A stretch of DNA of 64,000 nt from NCBI GenBank assembly GCA_018105865.1, contig JACLAT010000046.1, positions 661,450 through 725,449 on the forward strand, in the 5' to 3' direction. Position numbers and translations under genes: made by a program. This document shows, piece by piece, positions 1-9,980 of the stretch; within the stretch, counting starts at the first letter, position 1, and every line of letters starts with the position of its first letter. Source of the stretch: Metaphire vulgaris. Lineage: Eukaryota > Annelida > Clitellata > Crassiclitellata > Megascolecidae. The notes beneath the pieces were generated by a model. It was not told the DNA's origin. It did no database searches and saw only the letters and a program-made list of their open reading frames with translations.

Positions 1-380
1 TGACTCAATACCGATATGTTATTCTTAGGCACATAAATGATTCACATGCCTTCAGTCTTCCCAATTTAAAGTTAAATTTTCATTGGCCCTGTCTTCACTC
101 AATGACTCATGATTCATCTACGAGAATACAGTAATACTTTATGTCGAATCATATTCAGTCATATACGCGGATGTTTCATTTTCAGTGCAGTCAACACACA
201 TAATGGTTTCATGTGCATTCCAATGCCATTGTCTATCCTGTCTCACAATATCTGACCTTTGAATATTTAGGTAATGTTGTTATTAATAGTCATTCACTGA
301 TGTCAATAATGAATTGTCAATCTCAGTAGGACTGTTTTGCGTATGGACGGTCCCCTATTTTGGCTGCGATCAGTCGTAAG
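1..380. other. Non-coding AT-rich stretch
   Basis: I see no gene, repeat or known element here. The sequence is AT-rich with short unrelated words. It ends at the left target duplication of the hAT-like element that follows. Confidence 0.5.
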
Positions 381-589
381 CAGGGCCATATTAAGGCGGG
401 GGCTGAGGGTTGAGGTAGCCACCCGGCCCATCATGAAAATAGGTCCCCCGATTTTCGAGATAACCTATTTTTTGCTTGTCTGCACGATTTGGAAGGAAGA
501 TAACCTTTTTTGCTTGTCAGAGATTTTCAGTATAGGCCACGGTCTTTTTTCTCAGCCCCCAGGCCCACTCGGACCTTAATCCGGCCCTG
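381..589. mobile_element. hAT-like MITE, TSD GTCGTAAG
   Basis: The element starts CAGGGCCATATTAAGG and ends CCTTAATCCGGCCCTG, an imperfect inverted repeat. It is flanked by a perfect 8-bp duplication GTCGTAAG at 373-380 and 590-597. CA...TG ends with 8-bp duplications are the signature of the hAT superfamily. It is 209 bp long with no coding capacity, so it must be mobilised in trans. The interior has the tttttgcttgtc motif seen in other short hAT elements of this window. Confidence 0.85.
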
Positions 590-597
590 GTCGTAAG

Positions 598-1757
598 ATT
601 TGCACAAGCGACCTTTAAGAATGTTTTCTGAGTCTGAGTGGGATCATATTGGAATCCATGTACGTTCACATGTGGAAAGAATATCTTGACATCGTTTTTT
701 ATGCTTTTGCCCCCCTACTCCGGGACCCTGGCTGCGCCATTGATCCGATTCTATCTAAGTCATTTGGTCATCTTTGTCTACTATCATTCCCACTTCATCG
801 TTCTTCAGTTGAATCTGTTTGCTTCAATTCATTATGCAATATAAAAATCACTTTCATAATCATCATTTATATTCATCGGTGTACGGAAGATGAATTTTTA
901 AAAATTAGTGGACATTTGGACTATACCTGCATCCAGTTTTTAATAGGGCCTACTACTTACATCTGTGGTAGTATAACTGAAAGCCAAAATCTCTAACTAA
1001 TATGAAGGGTGTGTTATACCGGTGGGGTTTAAGCCCCAATCACCCATTATACCAAAGACTGCTAGTGTGCTTAAATTTACCTCTGGTGGACACTTTGCTC
1101 TTTTGCCCCCACATTTTTTCTTGATTTGGAACCGGCAACAGTAATTTTCTCCACTGACAAGCTAGAAGCACATATGATAATAATGAAAACATGTCAAATT
1201 ACATTATCTGTTCATTCTATTCATATAAACAGCAATTATTGTTCAGTCAATTGCAGATCTTTCATGAGTTTCAGCCAAGTCGTAATGTCCAGGCAAAATA
1301 TTCAAATGACAAAGACAATTTAGTTATCAGACAAACGACTTTTACAACTTAAATAAATTACAAATAAGTTTTTATATGTTTTTTTGACTTCGTCATCACT
1401 TATTATAATTTTCAATAATTATTGAGCAACATCTAATTCACACAGGTCAGAAGAAATCTTGTATCCGGTCATTTTGGTCGAAATAATATGAGATACAATA
1501 CATCTTCTGATCCACATTGATATAACTGCTAGATTCCTACTCCAAAAGCAAATTATCAGTGGAAAAGTCGCTGATGTACATCTATGGGTGCCAATCCATG
1601 AACCTGCATCTTCAAGTTGGAGGTAGGAACACCTACAAATGTCAGGATGCTAAACATACATCCCAAAACTGACCCACAACACCAACATTGAAATTGCTTT
1701 CACTCTTTATATGCTGTCATGAACGTGCATGTGACAGATATTTGAACCTTAAAGCCA
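598..1757. other. Non-coding stretch
   Basis: Open reading frames here are short, overlap in several frames and show no domain. No repeat shared with the rest of the window was recognised. The cystatin-like gene runs in this direction on the minus strand, so its further exons could lie here, but I could not identify one. Confidence 0.4.
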
Positions 1758-1765
1758 GCCATGAA

Positions 1766-1934
1766 CAGGGCGCGATTTGTAGGGGGAAGAGGGATTCCCC
1801 CATTGCCCAACAGCATCCCCTACTGCTGCATACCCCCACCATTACATCCCCCTCACTGCTACACTTCCCCAACAACTACATCCCCTCCAAGCTCGACATA
1901 TCCCCCACTGCTCCAGGACACAAATCGCACCCTG
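1766..1934. mobile_element. hAT-like MITE, near-perfect TSD
   Basis: Ends are CAGGGCGCGATTTGT and ACAAATCGCACCCTG, inverted. Flanks are gccatgaa (1758-1765) and gccctgaa (1935-1942), a 7 of 8 match. The interior is C-rich with no conserved frame. Because the cystatin-like exon ends at 2106, this insertion would sit in its first intron. Confidence 0.7.
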
Positions 1935-2105
1935 GCCCTGAACCTAACTCTGATGCTAATTTCAATCAAAGAACCCTCAACGCTAGCTGTCGGCAGCAAG
2001 TCAGCAGAAACCGAAAAGTTAAAAAGTGCAATGTTTCCCAATACAAGTTCACCCTGTTTCGCTGGAAATATTGAATAGAGAAAGATGTTATCGACGTTCT
2101 CATAC

Positions 2106-2360
2106 CTGACTATAGGCCACGTAGTGATCGGCATCAACGTATCTGGCCCGGAACGCGGGCGGTAACTTCTTGTTTTTTAGCTTAATGCTATCAGCCACGA
2201 CCTTCTTTACGACTGGATTTTTCTTCGGATTTTTGATCTTTCGATATCCACCTTGGCCTCCCGCAGACGCGCTTTCGATGGCGTCCTTAATGCAATCGCC
2301 TGTCGCCAGGACGAACAGAGTCGCCACCATCAGGAGAATACAAGACCATTTGCACAGCAT
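2106..2360 (-). CDS. Cystatin-like secreted protein, exon 1 (partial gene)
   Basis: The exon codes for 85 residues from an ATG at 2360 to a consensus donor (CAG then GTATGA) at 2105. Residues 1-21 form a signal peptide: a basic start, a hydrophobic run LLMVATLFVLA, then G-D-C. The mature part has a GG pair, a segment NPVVKKVVADSIKLKNK that fits the cystatin N-terminal helix, and ends ...AYSQ. In vertebrate type-2 cystatin genes such as CST3 the first intron falls just after the Q of the QxVxG protease-binding loop, in phase 0. This exon also ends in phase 0 after Q, and reading into the intron gives V. I therefore infer a secreted cysteine-protease inhibitor. The next exon, which would carry VxG, was not found in the remaining 2.1 kb and may lie outside the window. 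It could also be an unrelated small secreted protein. Confidence 0.55.
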
Positions 2361-2420
2361 TCTGAAACGTATCTCGTGCTGAAACTTAAGGTCGGCTGAA
2401 CTTAAGCCGCGCAGTCTGAA

Positions 2421-2427
2421 TATATAG
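2421..2427 (-). promoter_or_regulatory. TATA box of the cystatin-like gene
   Basis: On the minus strand the sequence reads CTATATATTC, about 60 bases upstream of the ATG at 2360. A start site near 2393 would give a short leader of about 30 nt. The position and the match to the TATA consensus support a promoter; no transcript evidence is available. Confidence 0.5.
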
Positions 2428-2778
2428 CCACCGGTTGAACATCTGTGCGCACCATTACTAAATTAATCAACGTCACGTTGGAATTAATTTCTAAAAGTAG
2501 ATCGATTTACTGTACTTAAAGATCATTAAACGCCTTTAGACGGACGCGATAACAACGAGTGATCGATGCGTAATATTGACGTGTTGTTGAATAGTAAATA
2601 GGAAAATATTGGATATTCAATGAGCAAGTAATCTTATTTTCTCATTTATTCAAAATATTTGGGAATTTTTGAGCGCTTTGAACTGAGTGCGATGATGAAG
2701 AATAACGGCAGGATATGAACGATTTGCGTTTTAATGAGAAATGCCGAAAGACGAAATTTAGCATAAAATTCTAAAATT

Positions 2779-2799
2779 CTCATCATCATCATCATCATC

Positions 2800-2839
<40 letters not shown>

Positions 2840-2950
2840 ATGCCGAGCACCGTCTAAATCGTAGCCGTCTCCACAGTTAGTCACCAGTTCGTTCGTTCTG
2901 TCTTAATATGATCGTCTTGAGGCGATAGAGTGCCCAACAATATTGGATAA
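2779..2950 (-). mobile_element. LINE 3' fragment with (GAT)n tail
   Basis: Plus-strand bases 2779-2838 are a (ATC)n run with one interruption. Read on the minus strand, about 110 bases of non-repetitive sequence (ending CGGTGCTCGGCATT) lead into a (GAT)n tail. Non-LTR retrotransposons often end in such simple tails. The fragment abuts the 3' end of the CR1 element at 2962. Family assignment is tentative. Confidence 0.4.
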
Positions 2951-3041
2951 CACCAAGAGGCATAATAATAATAATGTGATTTTAAGTGGTTTAGGAGGCT
3001 AAGTTAGCCTGTGTGAAAACCACTGATGTAACCATCTGCAT

Positions 3042-5969
3042 TCAATAACCTAGTTTATCTAGATAGCCTTTGAATCCGTTCACTGTTTCAACTGTCACTC
3101 CCACCTCGTCCAAACTGTTCCATTTGTCCACAACCCTTGCACTAAAAAAAGTTTTTCTTTCTTGACCAACTCTCTGCTTAAACAATTTGCACTTGTGGCC
3201 TCTTGTGCTGCTATAGTGTGCCAATGTAAAGAATCGATCATATGGCACATCTACTTTTCCAGTCATTATTTTGTATGTTTCTATCAAATCCCTCTCTCTC
3301 TTCTCCTTTCTAATGTTGTCAGTCCACAATATTGAAGTCTTTTTCGTAGCTTAAATTATGGCACCCATTGACCATCTTCGTTGCTCGTCTTTGCACTTTT
3401 TCTAAAAGTTCTATATCTTTTTTCAAGAATGGATTCCAAGCCTGAACACAGTATTCCAGATGAGGCCTTACTAATGACTTATAAAGTTTAATGATTATCT
3501 CTTTGTCACGACTCACAATTGTCCTTTTCACCATTCCCAACATTTGGTTTCCCTTTTTGCTGCCTCCATGCATTGGTGAGATGGATTCATACTTCTATGG
3601 GTGATTATTCCCAAGTCTCTTTCTTTTTCTGTTGTGGTTAGAACCTTCCCCCCTAAAGAATATTCAATACCATTATTAGACTTCCCAACATGCATTACAG
3701 AACATTTATCAATATTGAAAAGCATCTGCCAGTCCACAGACCACTGAAACAATTTCCTTAGATCTTCTTGTAAAATTTTTGCATCATCCTCCGAATCTAT
3801 ATTTCTGCATAACTTTGTATCATCGGCAAACTTTGAGATTTTGGACAGTAATCCTTCATCGATATCATTTATATATATTAGAAAAAGCAATGGCCCAAGC
3901 ACTGAGCCCTGAGGCACTCCACTGATAACTCTTGCCCATTGCGAATGGCCTCCCCTAATGCAACCAACCTTCTGTCTTCTTCCCTTCAACCAATTTTCGA
4001 TCCATCTGAGAATATTGCCCCTTATTCCACAGGACTTCAGTTTGGCAGCCAGCCTTATGTGGGGTACTTTATCAAAAGCTTTGGCAAAATCTAAATATAT
4101 TATGTCTACTGCCTTGCCCTTGTCTAGCTTATCAAAAACCTCCTCCAGAAAGTCCAACAGGTTGGTCAGGCATGAACGCCCCTTTGTAAATCCATGCTGA
4201 CTATCTTTAACAATTTTATGCCTAGTCAAATGCTCCAAAATGCTTTCTTTCAGTATTTTTTCCATAACTTTACCGATTACAGATGTTAGGCTCACTGGTC
4301 TGTAATTGCTTGGTTCACTTCGTTTTCCTTCTTGAACAGTGGGCTGACTAATGCGTCTCTCCAGTCTTGTGGTACTACTCCAGTTCTGAGTGATTCATTG
4401 ATTATCAAAGCAATTGCATGTCCTATTTCATTTCGAACCTCGTAAAGAAACTTTGGATGCAAGCCATCTAATCCTGGGCTCTTGTCTATCATTAAATTGG
4501 TCAAAACCTTGATAACACATTCTTTTGTACACACTATATCTGTTAGCATTTCTTCTTCATTTCCATCAAACACAATTTTGGCTTCTGGCATAGTATTTGT
4601 ACTTTCCTCTGTAAATACTGAACAAAAATAGTTATTTAGAATCTGTGCAGTTTCTACATCGTCTGTTATTGCACATCCTGCGCTGTCCAAGAGGGGACCG
4701 ACTGTGTCCTTTCGTCTCAACTTTCTATTACAATATTTGTAGAAACTTTTACTGTTCTGTTTTATATTTTTGCTAATCTACCTTCAAAATTTGCAATAGC
4801 CATCTTGTTAGTAACTGCTGATGCTTTTCTTTTCTGAGTATACTGTTCCTCCAAGATCTTGAGTCTGTGCTGATTCTGCTCATTTCCTTTACTTGCTAGT
4901 CTGAGTTTACTTAGTTTCCTCCACGCTTTGTTTTTCGCCCTTCTTTTTCGTTGCACTTCCCTTGTTATCCAAGGAAGTTTGTTATTAATTTTCTTCTGTT
5001 TGGGAATGGTCAATTCTATGACTTTGGACATACATTTGGTAAATATGCTCCAGCCTTCCTCAGTGTCTTTTCCTGTTATCTCCTCTCCAAATCCATTTCT
5101 GTAATCATCTTCCTTGCCAGGTCATATTCTCCCTTAAAAAGTTACGCCTATCCAGAAACTGCTTTTGTTGACCAATCCCAAAGTTAATAGTAAAACTGAC
5201 CATTTGGTGATCACTTGTTGCAAAATTCTGCCCAACCTCCACGTTGGAAACTATATTCTCCTCTCTTGTTAGAACCAGGTCTAATATGTTGTTGCCTCTT
5301 GTTGGCCTTGTCACATGCTGAAACAGAAAATTATCATTGACACAGTCCAGAAATTTCCTATCACATGATCTCTCTGTATCCAGCGTTTCCCAGTCTACAT
5401 GATAATTAAAGTCACCCATTATAACAACATTTTCTCTTGATACCCTGTTCAATAAAGCAAACATTCCATTATCTGCTTCTTCCATAGCACTTGGTGTTCT
5501 GTAACAAACCCTACCAATATTTTCTCTCGGTGACTTCTGATTTCACACCATATATGCTCCTTGAAGTGATCATTTTCTATGTCTGTTCGCTCCATGGCAT
5601 GCAAGCCTTCTTTAATGTAAAGTAGTACCCCTCCTGCTCCATGACCTTTGCTGCTCTGGTTTTCCCTATCTTTTCTAAACATAGCATATCCCTGTAAATT
5701 TAGTTCGGTATCATCAATGTCACACTTGGCCCACGATTCTGTGATTCCGATAATGTCTGGACTCATAACTTTTACTTGCATCTCCAACTCGGCCATTTTA
5801 AAACCCCAATCAAACTCCTAGCATTTACATAAAAACATTTCAGTGGTTTTCCATACCCTGACATACTAACTACATTACCGTTATTAATAATTTCATCTGT
5901 ATTGTAATTGTGACAGCTAGAGAAACCATATTCTATGTCACCCCTAGATTTATGCCTAATTACGTCCAT
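3042..5969 (-). pseudogene. CR1 ORF2: endonuclease / reverse transcriptase, frameshifted
   Basis: The coding sequence is split over at least six frame changes, in pieces near 5969-5772, 5796-5449, 5485-5105, 5031-4762, 4720-4292, 4295-3528, 3573-3319 and 3329-3042. The first pieces give an APE-type endonuclease with the motifs ITESW, MGDFNYHVDW and SDHQMV. The 4295-3528 piece has the reverse transcriptase core: YLDFAKAFDKVPH, GVPQGSVLGPLLFLIYIND and the catalytic FADDTKL. The last piece carries the conserved C-terminal end (FFSARVVDKWNSL, then VNGFKGYLDKLGY). These domains nick target DNA and copy the element RNA. The reading is clear between breaks, so inactivation is fairly recent. Confidence 0.9.
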
Positions 5970-6037
5970 ATTATCTCTATGTTTGTTATCACCTTTACCA
6001 CTTAGACATATGGCTTTGTCTCTAACTGTCCACCTAC

Positions 6038-6919
6038 TTAGTTTAAAGCCTTACAGCAGCATTTAACACATGCAAATATTTTCCTAGCTATTTTATCTGC
6101 ACCATACCTGTTGAGATGCAGCCCATCCTTTCCCAAATACCTGTCCCAAACATCGAAGTCGGCGTTCAGAAACTCAGCTCCTTCGCTCTGGCACAGTTCC
6201 CACAGTTCCTCGTTGACACTGGTCCTCTTCCTCTCCATTTCCCGTGACAGTCTGCGTGGCAAGATTCCCATCACCACGACTCGTCTTCTTCTCTTCTTTA
6301 ATTCCTGCAAAATAAATTGAAACTTCTTTATTAGATCTGCCTTCTCATCAGAAAATAGATTATTGGTTCCCACTTCGATCACACAAGTGTCACCATCCTT
6401 GTGGGTTGAGTCCAGTATCTCCTGGACATCCTCGAGCTTTGCTCCCGGCTGACAAATGGTGACAAATTTGTTGGACTGCTCCGCCAAATTTTGTCCCACT
6501 TGTCGAACATTGGAATCCCCAATGAGCACTACCCTTTTCTCGACACAGACGCTCTCAGCCTCTTCTCCAACGTAGACGAAGGTGTTCCTCGGTCTTCTTG
6601 GAGCTGGCGATGTCTTCGGCTCCTTAGATTTCACAGTGATCTCGCGGATTCCTTCCTTTCTCGTCTCCGACGGTGCTCTTTCCTTGACGATCTCCGCGTA
6701 GGATTTCGTCCGTTCCGCTGCTACCCGCTCGCTCAGAGACTTCACGATGTGTTCCAGCTCCGTGAGTCTTTTCTGCTGGTCCATCATCGTCTTTTCCAGA
6801 GCCGTGATCTTTCGGCACTGCATGCAGATATCTTCCTCGGTGAAGAACTCCGCCAGGCCGCTCATGCTACAAGTATCGCAAACAGCCAAATCTTTTTTAG
6901 GAGCCATTATTATTTCCAA
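6038..6919 (-). CDS. CR1 ORF1: Zn-motif, coiled coil and SGNH hydrolase
   Basis: This intact frame codes for 293 residues. An N-terminal pair of CxxC motifs (C14/C17 and C32/C35) suggests a zinc-binding fold. Residues about 37-80 are charged and heptad-like, a probable coiled coil for trimerisation. Residues 128-285 form an SGNH/GDSL hydrolase: block I is LIGDSNV with the nucleophile S136, block III is GTNN at 184-187, and block V is DGLHLN with D265 and H268. ORF1 esterase domains are known from CR1 elements and are thought to act in RNP assembly or membrane association. All catalytic residues are kept while ORF2 is broken. The stop is at 6038, just upstream of the ORF2 start. Confidence 0.85.
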   Translation of the reverse strand: MEIIMAPKKDLAVCDTCSMSGLAEFFTEEDICMQCRKITALEKTMMDQQKRLTELEHIVKSLSERVAAERTKSYAEIVKERAPSETRKEGIREITVKSKEPKTSPAPRRPRNTFVYVGEEAESVCVEKRVVLIGDSNVRQVGQNLAEQSNKFVTICQPGAKLEDVQEILDSTHKDGDTCVIEVGTNNLFSDEKADLIKKFQFILQELKKRRRRVVVMGILPRRLSREMERKRTSVNEELWELCQSEGAEFLNADFDVWDRYLGKDGLHLNRYGADKIARKIFACVKCCCKALN

Positions 6920-7056
6920 AAGTATGTTATCTTCCGAAGATGTTGGATGACTCCTTGATGTCTATTGCCAGGAACTTGTGGTCAACCGCTCACCTCAGTT
7001 GACTGTATCGTTTAGCCGAGAACTTCTTGGCGGTTACCATTTTAACGGAGTTGGGT

Positions 7057-7230
7057 CAGGGTTCAATCTAGGCCGTTTCCGGGTGGAATTGCCACTTCCC
7101 CCCGGAAATTTCAAATTGTCTTCGGAAACTTCGGCATACTACATCAACTAACAGCAGCCCCCTAGCTGACTTCCACCCCGGCCCTGTCAGTTCCCCCCCC
7201 ACCGGACTCCAGAGTCTTGATTAAACACTG
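7057..7230. mobile_element. hAT-like MITE, TSD AGTTGGGT
   Basis: It starts CAGGGTTCAATCTAGGCCG and ends TCTTGATTAAACACTG, with a perfect 8-bp duplication AGTTGGGT at 7049-7056 and 7231-7238. The interior is C-rich. The ends match the element at 55226-55418, so both belong to one family. Confidence 0.8.
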
Positions 7231-7670
7231 AGTTGGGTTGCCAGCTGGACGTCCAGCCTTGCGATAGCCGAGTGAAATACGGTCGTGATGTCGATAGATG
7301 ACGGTCTTCGTATTCGGAACGAGATCGTGGAGGAGTAGCTGTCATTGAGATTGGCGACCATGTCGTCTGTGAATGCCTGTCCTGTATACATCGTCGTCAC
7401 CGTACACATCGAGGCAGATTCGACCGGCGGTGTATGGTAGGACCGAGCAGTGGCCGTTCCACGTGCGGGGGGTGGATATGCATTCCCCACCGGACTTTCT
7501 GGATTTTTTGCTTGCGAAACATATTTTTCGGTCAAAGTCAGGTAAAACTACGGGGAATAAGCTGCGGGTGACCTTTTTTTCTTGTCAACCTATTTTTCGG
7601 TAAAAGTGTAGGAAAAATTAGGGAATAAAATTCCCTTTTGTCAGCCTTTCTCGACAAAGTTCACCTCGAG
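7231..7670. other. Unassigned sequence with hAT-like filler
   Basis: Bases 7239-7430 are more GC-rich and could be the rest of the CR1 5' leader. Bases 7440-7640 hold the attttttgcttg / cttgtcaacctatttttcgg words typical of short hAT elements here, but I found no paired ends. No gene. Confidence 0.35.
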
Positions 7671-7671
7671 A

Positions 7672-7885
7672 CTGGCGAGATGCACTAGTCAGTCCACTGT
7701 TCAAGAAGGGAAAACGAAGTGAACCAAGCAATTAATTACAGACCAGTGAGCCTGACTTCTCTAATATGCAAAGTTATGGAAAATACTGAAAGAAAAGATT
7801 TTGGAACACCTGACAAGGTATAAAATTATTATAGACAAAAAGTCAGCATGGATTTACTAACCTGCTAGACCTTATCCTGGCTAAA
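7672..7885 (+). mobile_element. CR1 reverse transcriptase fragment
   Basis: Plus-strand translation gives DWRDALVSPLFKKG, then a frameshifted stretch matching the start of the reverse transcriptase domain of the CR1 copy at 2962-7048 (MSLTSVIGKVMEKILKESIL there). It is a decayed piece of about 200 bases. Confidence 0.75.
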
Positions 7886-8180
7886 GTGAATTTTTTAAAT
7901 TGATCTTAATTTATTTCAATTTGAAACTGAAGCAGTTTTATTTGAAAATGTGAGAACGATGTTTTGTATCAGTTAGGCAAAGGACCACACCTTTTAAAAC
8001 TCTTTTAGGCTTATTTAAATATTTTCGAGATATTGAATCCGTACGTAATCATAAACAAGTAGTTTCTAGGTCGATTGATGGAAACTGTCCTTTCCAGGTC
8101 ACACATTTTAGCCAGATCCTCTTCCGACATATAGGGCCTACTCCGGAAGGTCAAATAACTCCGCCATAGCCGGTGGCAAG
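7886..8180. other. Unassigned stretch
   Basis: About 300 bases with no frame and no recognised repeat. Confidence 0.4.
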
Positions 8181-8400
8181 CATAGGCGGATTTGATTAAA
8201 GTTTAGGGTAGGCTTAAACCTACCAAACTAATCCCACCAAAACAAAACAAAAATGTTTTTTTCCATCAACACCAGGTCTGTCTGGACGAGTAAATGAGTT
8301 AGTTCTGCTTTGTTCCGACAGTTCACAGCACGCGTGGTGGATGGCTCCCCCAGACCCCCATGCTAGCCTACCCAAATATTAAACTCTACATCCGCCTATG
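8181..8400. mobile_element. hAT-like MITE, TSD GTGGCAAG
   Basis: Inverted ends CATAGGCGGATTTG and ACATCCGCCTATG, with a perfect 8-bp duplication GTGGCAAG at 8173-8180 and 8401-8408. Next to the ends both halves carry GTAGGCT/AGCCTAC. A half copy of the same family lies at 61520-61570. Confidence 0.85.
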
Positions 8401-8584
8401 GTGGCAAGTCCTGGTTGAAAAAGGAGGAGCCAAACACACAAACACACATAGACGCCCATCGTCTTTTAGACGGACGCCTCTATAAACAAACACAACACAC
8501 ACATACGGAAAATCTCCTAAATTCTTCATCCACCATGAAGGCTGGAATGTGAACAATACACATCCAAATGGCGTCTTTTTCAAA

Positions 8585-9175
8585 AATGAAGAGTGGTCAG
8601 AAGATTAGAGCTTTGCTCTGACCATCGTCCAGTTGTAGCAACAAATGTCCTCAAGTTGAAGCGACAACCCCTGAGGACTCAGCCGGATTATAATTATCAA
8701 TAAAACACCAGAGTTCTGAGCAGTGTTTTATGCAGGTCTTTTAGGAGGGGAGATTTCCCTCAAGCCTCAAATTCCCAAAATAGCAGCACTAAAAAATTTG
8801 GCATTGAACTGTGCCTCTTCCCCTCCAACCAACATGGTCGTCCGGAGGGAGTGCAAGGGGGTGAAATTGCACCCCTGGAAAAATTGTGGAGTTAGGAAAA
8901 AATGAAATTACTTGTTTCTTTCGTCACAAAACCTTATTTTTCAATTCTTTCGTCACAAGACCCTGTTTTGCACCCCCTGGAAAAATTTCTGCGGACGCCC
9001 ATGCCGGCCAAGTCAATTTACCCTCCAAAGGCTGGGAGTCTGGATAAAACACTGGTTCTGAGAAATACTGCGGTTGACGAGGTCTTCAAGCCGAGAGCAA
9101 AAGACCATCAAACGAATCCGAGAGATGTCCATATTAACGTTGCTCGGCAACACTTAGGCACTTTCCCAATCAGGG
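8585..9175 (+). mobile_element. LINE endonuclease fragment, split by a hAT element
   Basis: The bases before 8720 translate as LCSDHRPVVATNVLKLKR, the C-terminal SDHxxV motif of an APE-type endonuclease. The sequence resumes after 9054. The hAT-like element 8721-9054 and its target duplication sit exactly in between, so the LINE fragment was there first. Confidence 0.6.
8721..9054. mobile_element. hAT-like element, TSD GTTCTGAG, with nested insertion
   Basis: Starts CAGTGTTTTATGCAGG, ends CTGGATAAAACACTG, flanked by GTTCTGAG at 8713-8720 and 9055-9062. It is homologous to 18579-18754 and to the outer element 54692-55192. It is longer than 18579-18754 because of an extra segment around 8836-9000 rich in gcacccctgg, probably a later insertion. 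Confidence 0.85.
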
Positions 9176-9807
9176 CTTCACTTAACATAATATAGCGCTT
9201 TGTTTAGTGAACTTGTGAGGTTAAAGTGGCATGCAAAACATATGAAATAGGCAATGGACATTTCTAAGGTTACTGACTGCATGAGCATAGAAATAAAGAA
9301 AACACCAGAAATTATTGTTATTATTAGGCTTATTATTATTATTATTATTATTATTAGTAGTAGTAGTAGTAGTAGTATTGTTGTTGTTGTATTATTCCTG
9401 TGTTCATGATGTATTTTTAACAATGTTTCATTGCATTGTTAATAAACTTGCAAATGTTAAAAAGAGATTTATAAGAAAATTTAAGAAATATTTAAGAAAT
9501 GTCCACACTTTGGAAGTGCTGGCATGAAACGATAAGACACAAAAACCATGAGAAAAGCCAGGGACCTTAAAGGTTTCCCTGCTGTTAAGTTTGTCAGTTA
9601 AACCATTCAATCATATTTAATGTCAAAGAAAAACAGTAATGAGTCAAATTTAATTCTGAATTTCATTTAATTGGAACAAAAATGTTCATCAAATTCGAAA
9701 TCAGCCAAGAAATCTTCACAAAATGAAACAATACAGTGTAAATTCAAAAGCACTAACAATTCAATAGCCCATTCGTTCCTTTACCTATCTATGAAAAATG
9801 CAGTAGT

Positions 9808-9838
<31 letters not shown>

Positions 9839-9980
9839 TATGACAATTTATATAGCACAGTAACATAACTGGAGCTAAAGTCAAGAGCAATTTACAAAGA
9901 AGTCACTTATAATAGTAGTATTCTCTAACATAGGGTCTGCTTATTATAATATATACTTAATATACAATACAATCAACACA
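9176..9980. repeat. Microsatellites and LINE-tail-like sequence
   Basis: Bases 9315-9390 are a compound trinucleotide run: (ATT)n, (AGT)n, (TTG)n. Bases 9810-9838 are another (AAT)n/(ATT)n run followed by tttatgacaatttatatagc, which looks like the 3' end of a retroelement. No gene is supported. The zinc-finger gene on the minus strand ends at 9981. Confidence 0.5.

Larger units (their letters stand above)
2962..7048 (-). mobile_element. CR1-type LINE, nearly full length, degraded
   Basis: The element runs on the minus strand, from a leader near 7048, through ORF1 (6919-6038) and ORF2 (about 5970-3042), to a short 3' UTR and an (ATT)n tail at 2962-2975. ORF1 with an SGNH hydrolase and ORF2 with an endonuclease plus reverse transcriptase are typical of CR1-group non-LTR retrotransposons. 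The 3' UTR includes the words TTTTCACACAGG and CCTCCTAAACCACTT, which recur in other fragments of the window. The short hAT-like element at 7057-7230 interrupts or bounds the 5' end. ORF2 has several frameshifts, so this copy cannot move by itself. Confidence 0.9.

Noticed and set aside
1085..1140. Possible second cystatin exon (minus-strand TVAGS)
   Set aside because: There is no acceptor in the phase required and the frame has no other cystatin residues.
2646..2840. Poly-Met frame
   Set aside because: It is the translation of the (ATC)n microsatellite at a LINE tail.
8386..8583. 65-residue minus-strand frame with hydrophobic segments
   Set aside because: No start context, domain or splice signals; overlaps the end of a hAT element.
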